Of a stretch of 64,000 bases of DNA, positions 44,720-56,684 are shown piece by piece (positions within the stretch are counted from its first letter, which is position 1; each line of letters begins with the position of its first letter). The notes beneath the pieces are model-generated. The model was given only the letters and a program-made list of their open reading frames with translations. It was not told the origin of the DNA and ran no database searches. Origin of the DNA: Arcuatula senhousia (taxonomy: Eukaryota; Mollusca; Bivalvia; Mytilida; Mytilidae); contig OZ020306.1 in the NCBI GenBank assembly GCA_963971305.1, positions 57,820,686-57,884,685 on the forward strand, written 5' to 3'. The position numbers and the translations under genes are program-made.

Positions 44720-45180
44720 TTAGTTTGGGGAGCGGGGATATCACTAGTGAGCATTAGCTCACAGATTTACTTGTTTTTTTTTCTATTTTAATAGTAACTC
44801 AACTGACGTTAAATAAAAATGCTGAATTTGGGTTATATGAGGTTATATTACTGAATAAAGAGACTTGTTTAAGGTATATTCATAATATTGGGATATGGGA
44901 TTTATCCTGCAATGAGCTATTTCATTGTACAATACAGCTATACAGATATTGTTGAATGATATCCGTGCATTAGCAGGATATTACTTTAGTGTTGACAGGA
45001 TATCACTCCCACTGGTTCCACTTCCCAGTATGAGCATTGCCAATGTATAACATCGTAAACCAGTAACGTCACAGCACATGCTTGGGCGAAAACTTTGATG
45101 GCTTCACTTGTTTTTTGCCCCAAAATCGCTATTTTCAGCTTTACAGTTGGCAATTTCGGGTTGCAGGATAAACACAATAT
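44720..45180. other. Non-coding, AT-rich
   Basis: No exon continuing the gene at 43011 and no repeat I can define. Confidence 0.4.
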
Positions 45181-45183
45181 ACG

Positions 45184-45310
45184 TACATTGCCAATCATAT
45201 AACAATTATTTGTTCTCGCTACGAAACATGATAATAAAGCTCGCTAAAAGCTCGCCATTATCATGTTTCTAAAGCTCGCGTAAATAAATGTTATATTTTC
45301 TGGCAATGTA
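45184..45310. mobile_element. Foldback element (~127 bp)
   Basis: Nested inverted repeats: acattgcc at the left with ggcaatgt at 45302-45309, atataaca with tgttatat, and a perfect 13-bp arm gaaacatgataat 45223-45235 with attatcatgtttc 45257-45269. The loop contains two direct copies of agctcgc. It looks like a MITE or solo foldback. Confidence 0.6.
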
Positions 45311-45344
45311 CATATATTGTATATATTATTCACACATTTTCTTA

Positions 45345-45600
45345 GTGGGATACGGGACATTTGAGGCAAAACTTATTGGGATATGGGATATTTTTGTCAA
45401 TTTTGAGGCTTGTTTAGGGTATATTGGGATATGGGATATCCACACATTTTCTTAGTGGGATACGGGATATTTGAGAAAAAACTTATTGGGATATGGGATA
45501 TTTTTGTCCATTTTAATTACAGGGATATGGGATACTGGAAAAACATTTTTTGGGATACAGGATATTTGATGAAAAATTTATGGGGATATGGGATATACCC
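45345..45600 (+). repeat. Short irregular repeat of gggatatgggata
   Basis: The motif gggatatgggata or gggatacgggata recurs about ten times at irregular spacing, with a longer direct repeat (ccacacattttcttagtggg) at about 45331 and 45440. No coding sign. Confidence 0.6.
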
Positions 45601-46059
45601 GGATCGCGAGTTCCAAAATAGCCGCCATTTTACCTCGATTTGACTGGAAAACTTGTACCTACTCTGTGATTAATCAAACAGGGAAACCTTGTACTTTCTC
45701 TCCAATCCCTCGGAAATGTTTGTTTTAATATTTCTTTAACCATTACAAATTGATGAACAAAACTTTTTATTTAATTTTCTTTTAAATTTGCCTAAAACAA
45801 ATCGTTAAACATGTTGCTTCCATTGCTCTCAATGTTCTGACGTCAGATCTTACCTCAGTTGACCTTTGACATTTGGACATTCTAATATCCGGAATGTTCC
45901 GGAATGGATTAACTCGCGATTGGTCTATTGGTACCCCCCCTAAACAAACCCTAATAAAAGTTTTCAATAACAGATGTGCGTCTAAAATAACATATATACA
46001 TGAGTATTTATTTACAGGGGTTGCTAGCTGCGACTCGTAGCTCTTTGTGGTCCTTTAAT

Positions 46060-46802
46060 GGGGCTCCCGCAGGGTACCCCCCTCAGATCGCAAGGTCGCT
46101 TTTAAAAGGGGCGTGAGGTCGCAATTTAAGTTCGCTTTTTAAAGGCGTATTTTGGCGGAGGTCGCAGGTCGTTTTTTGGCATAAGTCGATTTTATGAAGT
46201 GTAGGTCGGAAGTCGCCCTTTACAATTAAGTTCTTTTGAGCTTGAAACCGAAAAGAAAATGAAGTTAAAAAGAAAATATGATAACGAAACGAAAAACGTA
46301 AGAAATATGAGCATGAGAAGCGACCCGACCGCACATTTAGTTGGAAAGAGGGTCGGGACTGGAAAATGAAATAACTGACAACATAAATGAGGATTTTGAC
46401 TTTGATTATGAACAATCTGAAGAGAAAAAAATCTTAATCTTGCAAAATATGCATCAGAAGAATAAAAATTTAAAAAATAATTATATTCATTGAAATTAAT
46501 TAAAATTTCTGTTCTCATTAACATACTGCATTATTGATATAAATAACAAAATATTTCAGATATATTTGCAAATTGGGCTGTAGCTATGATTTCTATTAAT
46601 CAACCTTATAGCAATTCGCAGTGTAAAGTCTATATATATAAAAAAAACGCCCCAAAAATATAGGTCCGGCAAGTATTTGATAGCTCCGGCATATTACTCT
46701 TTTCTGCAGGACCTGATGTCCGGCAAGAGACAAAAAGATTTCGACAACTCTGCCCTTAAAAAGCCCTCAGGTCGCAGGTCGTTTTTAACCCTGCGGGAGC
46801 CA
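46060..46802. mobile_element. 743-bp non-autonomous element, hAT-like
   Basis: Terminal inverted repeats ggctcccgcagggt (from 46062) and accctgcgggagcc (to 46801), with ctttaat directly repeated at 46053-46059 and 46803-46809. A duplication of 7-8 bp fits hAT. Interior text near both ends repeats aggtcgca and ggtcgttttt, so subterminal sequence is also inverted. No transposase frame. Confidence 0.55.
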
Positions 46803-46809
46803 CTTTAAT

Positions 46810-48130
46810 TTTGCTAATTTTTTTTATTTTTGCGGACGGTCCAGAGGAACGGTCTGTCTGTCAGACAATTTTTTAATTTTTAAAAAGGAGCCGGAGGAAA
46901 ATAGTAGATCATAAAGGAATAATATTATGCTCAATTATTTGAAATCAAATACACAAAATAATTATAAAGTAAGCTTACCCAGCAAGACCATTCATCGGCA
47001 TGTGTAATGTGTTTCATGATGATGTTGTCAGATTCAGGTCGTCATCAAGTTTGAAATATTCGGTCTGAATGGCTCATTACCTCTAACGGCCAATAGATAC
47101 ACGTGAAATAGTGCAATGTTTCTCTTCACGCATTTTCATTTCTATGTTAAGCAGATTTTTTTACTACCTGTGAAAAAGGATATTATTTATTTAAAATACC
47201 CATGGGACTTTTGTAAGTTATCGATAAAATGGAAAAGTAAAATGTTAATCAATATTGCGTAGAAATTCCAAGGAATATTACTTCCATGACGTCACTTTTA
47301 CGTCATCAATGTTTAAAACGGAAACATTTTCGATTTGGATGGTCATGGATCTTGTGGCACATTTTTGAACATGGATACAACACCATAGAATAAGTTAAAC
47401 TTTGAATATGATCTTACAGAAGCGTATTTAGTCAACTGTTTCTAATAAATAAAACTTTTTCCAAATAAAAAGATCGGGCACCTGTTTTTATTGTGGGTGG
47501 TAGGGTAAGGTTTTTTTTTCGTGCATCGTGTTGAGCAACTTTTATTTCCCGTTCAGCCGTGCATGGAGGTTCATCGTGCATCGTGTTTCTCTATTTTATT
47601 TTTCGTTCATCGTGATTATCATTTTTTTATTGGTCGTTCATCGTGATTATCATTTTTATTGGTCGTTCATCCGTGCATGTACCCCCCCCTTTTACCACCC
47701 CCTTTATTCTGTTAGCCCGGCTCTGTTAGTTTCGAGACGTCAAAATTTTCTGCTCAGGATCGCAGATAGCAGGTTTTAGCTTTCCTTTTTGTGTGTTTAT
47801 ATGTATATTTTTAATGGACAGACCGTTTATTAGCATTTTTTAGGCAAAAATAGTTCATCTGAACATTTTTTCTCGACCTTAGTCTTATATGCAAGAACAC
47901 GAGAAGAATATTTATTTTTTCACGTGTATTTTTTCATCACAAATCAGCTTCAGGGGGATTTTTAAGGGAAAAAAACAAGAGCCCCTCATCCCGAACTAAT
48001 TTTTACAAAATCCCGTCATCCCGACTTAAAAATGAGAAAATCCCGAATCATGTATATATTCAAGAAAATGTACGGGTACAAACGTGTACAAAATTTCAAA
48101 ATTCCCTAGCAAGCTAGAGTAGATCTATAC
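46810..48130. other. Non-coding stretch with a minor minisatellite
   Basis: 47560-47680 holds two to three copies of a ~27-bp unit (gttcatcgtgattatcattt). The rest shows no gene or repeat I recognise. Confidence 0.4.
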
Positions 48131-48132
48131 CA

Positions 48133-48225
48133 TAGCATCCTCGGATACCCAGAGGTTCTTCTCTCGCTTACTCATGAATGAGTAAGCGAGAGAAGAACCC
48201 ATGGGTTTCCGAGGATGTACCATAG
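48133..48225. repeat. Long palindrome / foldback (~93 bp)
   Basis: A 22-bp arm reading ggttcttctctcgcttactc plus at is followed after two bases by its exact reverse complement, with centre near 48176. Outside it, cctcgg with ccgagg and ccca with tggg continue the pairing past small mismatches, out to catcctcgg / ccgaggatg. Confidence 0.8.
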
Positions 48226-48229
48226 GAAT

Positions 48230-49596
48230 TAAGTATTTTCTACAAAAAGGAGGAGTGCAAACGTTCCCCCTCCATAGGTGGATCCGGGAGTGACCCGGAC
48301 CAAAGCGTGACCAAAGCGCCCCCCCTCCTAGGCCAGTCACTGGGCCCCCTCTTTTCAGAATCTCTCGATCCGCCTCTGCCTTCCTCATGGGTACGGGCCT
48401 TGTAAGCGATTGATATATTGCAGAGCGAGTAGGATAGTTATTTGTGTGCTTGCGGCTCAAATTTTATAGTTCAAAAATGTTGTAATGGAGAAATGGTAAA
48501 CAAATAAAAATTACTGCAATTTAAGTTTCTACTTCAAGATGATTTTACCATCATGTACCATGCAGAAGCTGCACCAATTTTGATGTAAAAAAAACCACAA
48601 ACATTTGGTACGTCACGTTTGCGAACAAAAACTACAACACAACGACAACGAGGATAGTCGCAGTTCGGGGATAGTAGTATGTTCAAAAGTAATATTTTTC
48701 CAGTTAGGCCCTCCCCTACGAAAGTTTTCATTCAAAAATATATAGATATAAACAACGAAATAATAAGAAAGAAAATATTTTTACCCTCGTTAATTTTTTT
48801 GATGCTTGTACTTATAAGAACATTTGAAGTCATATTATTAGTTGAATCGTTGTTGAATTCTGTGTATTTTTCCGTTGTCCGTGCGTTACGAAACTATATT
48901 GTCCGTGTATTGATATCGTTGCCAGTGCGTTATCATAGACCAATTTGGTCACTGTGAAGTTCAGTCTTTTTACCGATGTGTCTATCAATCATCTATAAAA
49001 AAATGAACTTCCTTGAATCTTTGAACTGAGCTGCCATAGGAACTTGTATTTGAAGACCTGTCTTCTTGTTTCAGGCGAAGACGTCTGGTTTGATATATTT
49101 AATTATATCTTTATTTTTTATTTTTAGGGGGATTTTGGTATCAAGACAAGTTTATAGACATAATAAAGAAGTTTATAATGAAGAAAAGGGCTCCTATAAC
49201 AAGGACAAGGATGCGACAAGGATGGCATAAACCCATAAAATAGCACGCCGTCAAACTTCAATTTAGCCAATACAATACAGATTGTTCAAGAAACAACTAC
49301 ATATATATTCAGCACAATGAAGCAGGCTCCGATGCACATCACCATTAATAAATCGCCAATTATCTGCATCAAGAAAAGACAATTATTTTCCTTTATATAT
49401 TTTAACCTATTTCATGTAAAATTTGTGTTTGAATCTGCATTTGTGTACTAAAAGAATAGACAAGTCACAAGACAACAGCTTATTTATGACATGTATTGCA
49501 AAAAAAAAAAAAAAATCATACTTTTTTTACTGGAAAGATTGATTTCATGAAAGAGTTTTAGCACACAGTCTCTGGGTTTTTTGTCTTCTCTTTTTA
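48230..49596. other. Non-coding stretch
   Basis: No exon with convincing splice sites. An A-tract lies at 49500-49515. Open frames such as 48125-48460 (minus) overlap the palindrome and lack family features. Confidence 0.35.
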
Positions 49597-49823
49597 TTGC
49601 CCACTCGAACGTTGAGTGCGGGAACATTTGAAAACACATTGTCTGTCAGTATATATGTTCTCAGCTAATACTGAATTGATTACTAGTATAATTGGTACAC
49701 AGCTTAAACACGATAAGTTGTAGAGGCGGTGTAGTGAAAGTACCGTGTCCCTTTCCATTTCAGTTGCCCGAGTCGGTCATCTATTTCCTGTTTCTTTCAT
49801 TAATTATATAGTTGAGTGGAGGT
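49597..49823. repeat. Possible diverged relative of the element at 579-918
   Basis: It shares gcccactcg near its left end, aattggtacacagctt, ctttccatttcagttg-cc and a gttgagtggaggtatgc right end with the 340-bp element. Too diverged to set boundaries with confidence. Confidence 0.3.
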
Positions 49824-49829
49824 ATGCGT

Positions 49830-50650
49830 GGCATGACTTAAATATAGTGTAACCACTTTTTGTTGCATTAAAAAGACCAGGTTTTCTGCCAAGCACAATT
49901 TTAGCTATAGTTTTATTTTTTTATACAAACCACATGAATGTGCAATAATTATTATCCAGCGCTTTTAGTGATTGATTTAGTATCTGAATCATGATGTTAA
50001 CTATCATTAAAATTACGGATATTTTGTGTTAAATATGCACCAAATGAAAACATAAGTAGATGGTTATCCAGTTTTGTCTGTGTTAAGTACTTTATTTCAA
50101 TATTTTATATTTACCAAGTTTATAAAAAAAGACTCGTAAGAGGTGCTCTGGCCAAAAACTAGCATATAATGATTGATTTCCAAGACAGTTAGAACGTTAG
50201 TATTCCATCTATTGGTAAAGTATAATTTAAGATTTGTTGCAGACATCTTCACCTCAAAAGTATCAAACAAAAAACTACACATACCAGACAAAAACAACAG
50301 AAACAGATTAATATTTAAATACATAGATGATAAAGAGATGTGGAATAAGTGTACGCGACAAACCAACATGAAACGGGAATTTAAAATATCACAATGGAAA
50401 ACAGCCAGCAGTCTTCAACATGACCAGAGGTTGCTGATTGCCCGGTCTTGCATTGGCCCAAGACTAAAATACAATACATAAGATTCAAAACCAATCCCTA
50501 AATTATCAACGAAAGACTAATTTCTGGACATGGAACAATATTAAATAGATAGATGGCCGAGACAAACAAAATCTTTGACATTGCCGATTCCTGGCTTAGG
50601 ACAGGCACGTATAAAATCGGCATTAACCAGGTTGAAAAATACAACAAATA
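49830..50650. other. Non-coding or undetermined
   Basis: An open frame at 50173-50481 (plus, 102 codons, Lys- and Asn-rich) has no recognisable domain or splice context. Nothing else is supported. Confidence 0.3.
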
Positions 50651-50662
50651 TAAATAAAACTG

Positions 50663-50935
50663 AAATCTGCATATACCAGGGTGGGATGCAGGCATCCGAA
50701 CCTGAGAATTACCAAAGTTGTAAAAACCATTGGAATTAGCATCCACCAGGGTGGGCTGTTCCACATCTCTTTATTTTCTATCCGAACCCGAGTAATACCA
50801 AAGGTGTAAAAAATTATTTGAATCAGCATCCACCAGGGTGGGATGCAGGCATCCGAACCTGAGAAATGCAAAGTTAAACAAATGCATCTTAATTGTCATA
50901 TACCAGGGTGGGATGCAGACATCCACACATGAAAA
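50663..50935 (+). repeat. Four-copy degenerate repeat of ~70-85 bp
   Basis: The block accagggtggg, mostly followed by the palindromic ggatgcaggcatcc, occurs near 50677, 50747, 50832 and 50903. A cgaacctgag motif follows in several copies. Confidence 0.65.
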
Positions 50936-51189
50936 ACATCAATCATACAAAAAAATAACAGATTGGCATATATTGCAAAATAAATATCTGTTTTATTCTG
51001 AAACGACTAAAATTTTATAATTTCCAAAAAATTACAAAAAAAGAGATGCAGTTTCGACAGATTTGTACCGTGCAAAAGGGTAAGGGGGGTATTTTTATTG
51101 TAATAAACCATTCTTAGCATTTTCTTAACCTTTGTATGAAAAACTTACTATTTTCGATCATTTTATTGTAAATGAGAATTTCTAATTTT

Positions 51190-52654
51190 AATTGAGAACG
51201 CATTAATGATGTTCCTAACCATGAAAAGATGAATGGGATTGATTTTAAGCCCCCCCCCCCATTTTTCGTTTAGAAATTAGGGGCCAAAAATACTATTTTT
51301 TGGTTTGTTTCCACAATAACTTTAGTTATAGTCATCCGATTGCTATGAAATTTGACAGTGATGTTCCTTACCATACAAGGATGAATGGGATTGATTTTGG
51401 GGGTCCTCCATGTTTTTGTTTCAAAATTAGGGGCCCAAAAGGGGCAAAAAATTCAAATATTTTACTTGTTTCCACCATAACTTTGGTCCTAGTTGGCCTA
51501 TTGCTGTGAAGTTTGTCAAGAATGTTTCTTACAATAAATGAATAAACTTGATGAATTTTTGTGCCCCCTTTTTATCCGTTGTGTAATTAGGGGCCAAAAT
51601 AAAAACTTTTTTATTTGTGGTCCGATTTTGAAAATTTTTTTTGCATGTTTGTTCTTGTCAAATAGCGGATACAAAATTAAGAATTAATTTTTGCGACCCC
51701 CCTTTTTCCACCTATTACGTAATTAGGGGCCAAATGGGGCCAAAATCGAAACACTTTTATTAGTGGTCCGATTTAAAATAAAAATTTGCAAGTTTATTCT
51801 TGTCAGGTAGCGAATCCCAATTTGAGAATTAATTTTTGCGACCATCCCTTTTTTCACTTGTTTTGTAATTAGGGGCCACAAGGGGCCGTAATCAAAACTT
51901 TTTTATTTCTGGTTTGTTTTTGAAAATTTTTTTTGCAAGTTTATTTTTGTCAAGTAGCGAATCCAAATTTGAGAATTTATTTTTGCGACCCCCACCGCTT
52001 TTTCACCTGTTACGTAATAAGGGGCTAAAAGGGGCCGAAATCGAAACTTTTTAAATTCTTGTCCGATTTTGATATTTTTTTTGCAAGTTTATTCTTGTTA
52101 AGTAGCAGATATATTTTCGTGTCCCCTTTTTTTACTGTTACGTTATTAGGGACCAAAAGGGGCCAAAATTGTAACTTTTATATTTCTGGTCCAATTTTGA
52201 AATTTTTTTTGCATGCTTGTTCTTGTCAAATAGCGGATACAAAATTAAGAATTAATTTTTGCGACCCCCCTTTTTTCCCCTATTAGGTAATAAGGGGCCA
52301 AATGGGGCTTTTTTATTTGTGGTCCGATTTTGAAATTTTTTTTTTTTGCAAATTTATTCTTGTCAGGTAGCGATTAAATTTTTGGGGCTGTAATCATAAT
52401 TTAAAAAAAAAAATTCTGGTTTGATTTTTAATTTTTTCCCCAAACATTATTCTTTTAAAGAGTAGAATACAACATTCAAAATTTATATTTTTATCCCCTG
52501 GGTCGAAACTCCATCAGAGAAGCATGTGTCAAAAACCTTTGTCAGTCCACCATGGGCTGCATGTGTCCAGAGCAATAGACTATCCATATTAGGCCTAAAA
52601 CGTACAGGGTTCAACATGTTGCGGTCGTATCATGCTGCGCTCGGCGAAGCTTTT
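51190..52654. mobile_element. Repeat D, inverted partial copy
   Basis: Reverse complement of 8655-~10010, with the same ggggccaaaagggg subunits. The ttgcggtcgtatcatgc end carries the stem-loop at 52634-52650. The other end is truncated inside a subunit near 51190, so the second stem-loop is missing. Confidence 0.75.
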
Positions 52655-52659
52655 TATTA

Positions 52660-53560
52660 TATGATGTAGTAAATTTGACCTTAAGGTCACCCAGGTCAAT
52701 TTGTAGATCGTAAACTGTACTTTTAAAACATACTAGTCTGTGATAGATGATTCTTGTAATTGATTGTTAATTCTAATTAGTTTAATATGTAATGTACTAG
52801 TATTTATTATAATATATTTGCGTTTTGTAGATTTATAGTATTTGCTGGTAAAATAAAGTTAGAACTCTAGATCTAGTCTTTATTGGAAGTTGCCCAATAA
52901 TCCAGACTGTTACAGTAGCGGCAAAAAAACGCGAAATGAAAATACATATTCAAAGAAATCATCCGCGGAGCCATCCACATTCGGAAACGAATCCGGCTCC
53001 TTACCTGGAAGGAGAAGAATTCATATACAGTGCAAACCATATTTAAAGAAAAATGTGACGTCAGTATAAATCAAGTTATAATATTGTCACACCTTAATAA
53101 TACATTGATTTAAAGAAGAAGCCTGGACAAGTAAAACATATATCAGTCTACCTTTTTTATTTTTTGTCTAATATTGCTCTTTACCTGTACAGATATTTTC
53201 ATTTTTATTTCGAATTTATTTATCTTTAAAATACATTTAGTAGGGACCATTTTTGACGAAAAATGTGACGTCAGTATAAATTGTGAAACAAGTATCTTCG
53301 GAAGACATGGCAATTATAAAGAAAACTGGACGTTTAATCTTAAATTTACATACCAAGCGAAATATGTTATTAAAATGAATTAGTACTGAAGTGATGAATT
53401 AAGTATTAATAATCATGATTACTAGTGGTTCGTTCAATTTTATAGAATACATTTCTGACAATATCAGTAAGGCTATATAATTATTATTACAAGTGTATTG
53501 CTTGATAAATTATATATACATGTACATCATATTAAAAGGGGGGTTATATCAATCATACCT
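52660..53560. other. Non-coding stretch, possible LTR remnant
   Basis: Near 52850-52915 an aataaag is followed by tctagtctttattgg and a tgttaca end. This resembles the 3' part of an LTR, but no partner or inverted dinucleotide pair could be placed. No gene recognised. Confidence 0.25.
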
Positions 53561-53573
53561 TATCAATCTATCA

Positions 53574-54065
53574 GTCCCGTGCGGGGCCCGGGTGGCGAAT
53601 AGGCCCGCAGCAGAGCCTAGCTTGTCGTAAGAGGCGACTAAGGGTCTTGGGATTCTGACGTCGGGTCAGTGCTCAGCCCACAGAGCGACCAAGTGTGTAC
53701 CCTAGGTGGCTGAATAGGGTAGCCCTCGTCCGCGGGGGTTGTCAGGTCTATAATACGGAAACCCTGACCGCCGACCATAGTGGGCCAACGTGTGTGGAGA
53801 GTGCCACGCTTCATGCACGTAAAAGACCCCTTTGTGGACCGCCCAGTAGTGCACCACATAGGCTAAATTTTCCGCCCCTACCCACCTCTCCCCTTTTCCT
53901 GTGGTTCTTCAAAATTTACCGGTCCTTTGTTTCCCACCCCATCTCCATATTTCATTTATCATCATCATTTCATGTTCATTTTATCATCCTTTTCATGTTC
54001 ATCGCCTGTAAATAACCTATATAGCGTTGCACGGGCGTAAAACACCAACTCACTCACTCACTCAC
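53574..54065 (+). mobile_element. Complete 492-bp SINE-like element
   Basis: The best-defined plus-strand copy. Its head is gtcccgtgcggggcccggg and its tail cgggcgtaaaacaccaac then (tcac)n. A perfect 13-bp target duplication, tatcaatctatca, lies at 53561-53573 and 54066-54078. The 5' ~70 bp resemble the 5' end of the LINE at 56158. Confidence 0.88.
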
Positions 54066-54159
54066 TATCAATCTATCAATAAATATATACTGTTATTGAC
54101 TTAAATTTATAATCATTGAAATCTGAATGTTTGTTATGTTTATTGTGAAACTGTACTAT

Positions 54160-54235
54160 GTTTAATTGTATTGCTCAATTTTGGGCGTCCTAATTGACAA
54201 ATAAAATTATTTGATTTGATTTGATAAATTTCAAA
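54160..54235 (+). mobile_element. 3' end of a different LINE
   Basis: aattgacaaataaaatta followed by (tttga)n is a typical CR1/L2-like LINE 3' end with a short-repeat tail. Only the end is recognisable. 54080-54159 and 54236-54440 show nothing else. Confidence 0.4.
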
Positions 54236-54454
54236 CAAGAATTTTCTGGACAAGTAATTAACCTGTCTAAGAATGAAAGACCTTGATGAAAAATAGTGAT
54301 GTTTATGTTCATTCTGTTTAGAACGAATTTGTCATGGCGGTCCAAATACAGAAAGATTTTAGTCAACCATAAAACACTTTTTGATTAAAAAAGGCAGTCA
54401 TTTTGACTAAAACATCATTTTATGTAATTATGAAGAAGTTATTAAAAAAAACAA

Positions 54455-54652
54455 ATAAGATCAATTTTAACAAAGCCACTGGGTGTGATGGTGTTTCTGT
54501 AAAATTTTTTATTAAAAATAGCAAAAACCAGCCATTGTTAAACCCTGAAAGAATTTAATCAACATGAAGATCTGAGTTTCCAGACCACCTGAAGGAAGCT
54601 GAAGTAGGAAAGAATAGCCAATTAGAAACTGGTAACTACAGGCCAGTTAGCT
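54455..54652 (+). pseudogene. Degraded reverse-transcriptase fragment
   Basis: Reads in shifting frames as RT text: FNKATGCDGVSVKFF, then PDHLKEAEV, then LETGNYRPVS, which match conserved blocks of CR1/L2-like LINE reverse transcriptases. Stops and frameshifts lie between the blocks. It ends abruptly at the MULE-like terminus at 54653. Confidence 0.6.
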
Positions 54653-54718
54653 ACAATAATGTTGCTCCTTTGACATATTTGAATCGGCGGCGCTACAATG
54701 CGGTCCTATTGCTCGTGA
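54653..54718 (+). repeat. Lone MULE-like terminus
   Basis: Matches the ~67-bp inverted repeat of the MITE at 37199 (tagctacaataatgttgctc, then caatgcggtcctatt). No partner terminus was found downstream, and the LTR-like fragment begins immediately after. Confidence 0.65.
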
Positions 54719-55315
54719 TGTTGGGTTGTCCGTTACATCAGGGGATCTCGACCTAGTTATGATGAAGCCAGCTGGATGTTCATTGGTCCATACCAACCAA
54801 GAAGACTGGTGATTGGTCGTAGCACTTCTGGAGGCTGCGGAGACTGCGCAGTGAGACCCGTCTTACAAGTTTCCCGCCGATAGATTCCACCTAGGAGGAA
54901 AGGCAACGTCATATTGATACTCGTCGCTGTGCTAATCATCTAGCAACGAAAGGTATTCTGTTTGATACTGCCATATAAGTTATATTAGGGGCACCCTTAG
55001 CGTCTGTAATATCTGGGGAATAAGTGTATTCATGATCACTCGGAGGCATTCACAATATTGGCGACTACCGAGCTAGGGTCGCCACAGCCATTTTGATTAG
55101 GTCCAGACACTGGTCAAAATTTGACAAAATTTCTGTCTGAGTCGAATGTGACAGTATCATTGAAACCTTTGTGTTTTTGGTGGTCCTGACTTGTGTTTTC
55201 TACGATTTGTAGATCGTATGAAGTTTTTAAAAGCTCGATTGTAGTCGAGAAGGAGATACACGAGTTATGAGACTTGGGCGAGACTTCGTGTGATTCAGTG
55301 AGACTCAAAGCAGTA
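54719..55315 (+). repeat. LTR-like segment, third (diverged, truncated) copy
   Basis: Homologous to the reverse complement of 36400-37018, beginning at the same TGTTG. It includes aagctcgattgtagtcgaga and the gagacttgggcgagac block. Roughly the first 600 bp are present, and it then stops at the gag-like frame. Confidence 0.6.
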
Positions 55316-56157
55316 TTCATCTCCTTTTCCATTTTCATTCCACCTAAGCTTAACCAACATTTCTCAATACCATCTACCGTGTAAATGAATTTCCTATTGT
55401 CCCCATCTGGGACCTTTTTAGACTTCTAATTTCACAAAGAACTGCTTCTGCTATTTTCTCTTCCCTGTCATATTAAGGTCCAATCTTCGAAGCATCTCAC
55501 CGTAATCGGCTTTCAGTGCTTCGTCTAAAAGACATTGTTTGTGGGCGAAAGGATCTGCCTTCATAAGCTTGGTTTAATTATTTCTGAACGTTGGATATTC
55601 TCGAATGTTGCTACTAAAACATGGCGCTTCTAATTTCTTAACTCGCAAGGCATTTGGGTTCACCTTTGTTTCACTCTTTATTTTGTCTATTTAAATCTGT
55701 ATTTTTGTCTTTAAAAAAAAAGACTGACCTGGCTTCACATAGTTCCCTGTATAATATGTCCATGTCCCCGTTGGTCCTTAGAATTTCGTCTTTCTCATTT
55801 TCATCTCAGAGTCTAATATTTTTAGGTATTTCTGTGTTCCAAAGAGTCGTATGCTGATTCTAGATCTTTTATTATATCTTGTAAAACATCGAATCTTGCC
55901 TTGCCATTCTCGTCCTTAAATCTTTTGTACGAGGGGCATTTGAAAAGTTCTGAATATTGATCGAGCATGTTGCTGATAATAAACCAAATTAAATAATATT
56001 TATATACAATTAAAGATAAAATATTCCTCTATTTACCTGTATAGTTTTTGCACAGATTTTTCGTGCATGCGCGTAACCGTAGTCTTACATAGTGCTAAAA
56101 CAATGGCTGAAAAAGAAAATGATTTTACGATTGAGCAAAGGGGATATTGCAAAATAC

Positions 56158-56684
56158 CCCCGTGCGGGAACCGGGTGTGAAAAGAATAGTTCCGCAGCCG
56201 CCCGTAAAGCTTGTCGTAAGAAGCGACTAAACGGGTCAACATGTTTGCCGTGTGTTGCGACCTGTGTCGGGGGAGGACGGGATCCTGGTCCACGTATGTG
56301 GGCTTTGGCCCTTACTTCTCCTAGACAGGCGGTCAGATTTGGCTCGGTCTGATCAATCGGCTGGTCACGCCAAGCCCTGTAAAGCACCATCTCATAATGT
56401 TTCAAACGTTCTTTCTGTGATATTTGAAATAACTAACCTGATTCCATTAATGCTTTGCAGAAGGCGGTGGCTCATGGGTCAATCGTGTGGATGTTATTCC
56501 GGAGAGTTGTATCGCCGGGTAACCCCTGGCACGATGCTTGTCTTCTTTAAGGAATACTCTGTGCGAGTATGCTGTCCTTGTAACCCTGGTGCTTTCAACA
56601 GGAGACCCGTTGTGCGACAGCACCGCCCATGTTGGCGCTCCATGGCGGGCGGGGAGCAAGGCAGTGAATTTATTTACATTCACC
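56158..56684 (+). promoter_or_regulatory. LINE 5' UTR / internal promoter region
   Basis: Starts ccccgtgcgggaaccgggtg. The cttgtcgtaagaagcgacta stem-loop lies near 56210. This first ~75 bp is shared with the head of the 491-bp SINE-like family. Promoter activity is expected for LINE 5' ends but is not shown by sequence. Confidence 0.5.

Noticed and set aside
48125..48460. 111-codon minus-strand ORF as a gene
   Set aside because: It overlaps the palindrome, is Arg/Gly/Pro-biased from a G+C-rich patch, and shows no splice or family evidence.
53574..53645. tRNA-derived head with A and B boxes in the SINE-like element
   Set aside because: No convincing B box (GGTTCGANNCC) at proper spacing; the head resembles the LINE 5' end instead.
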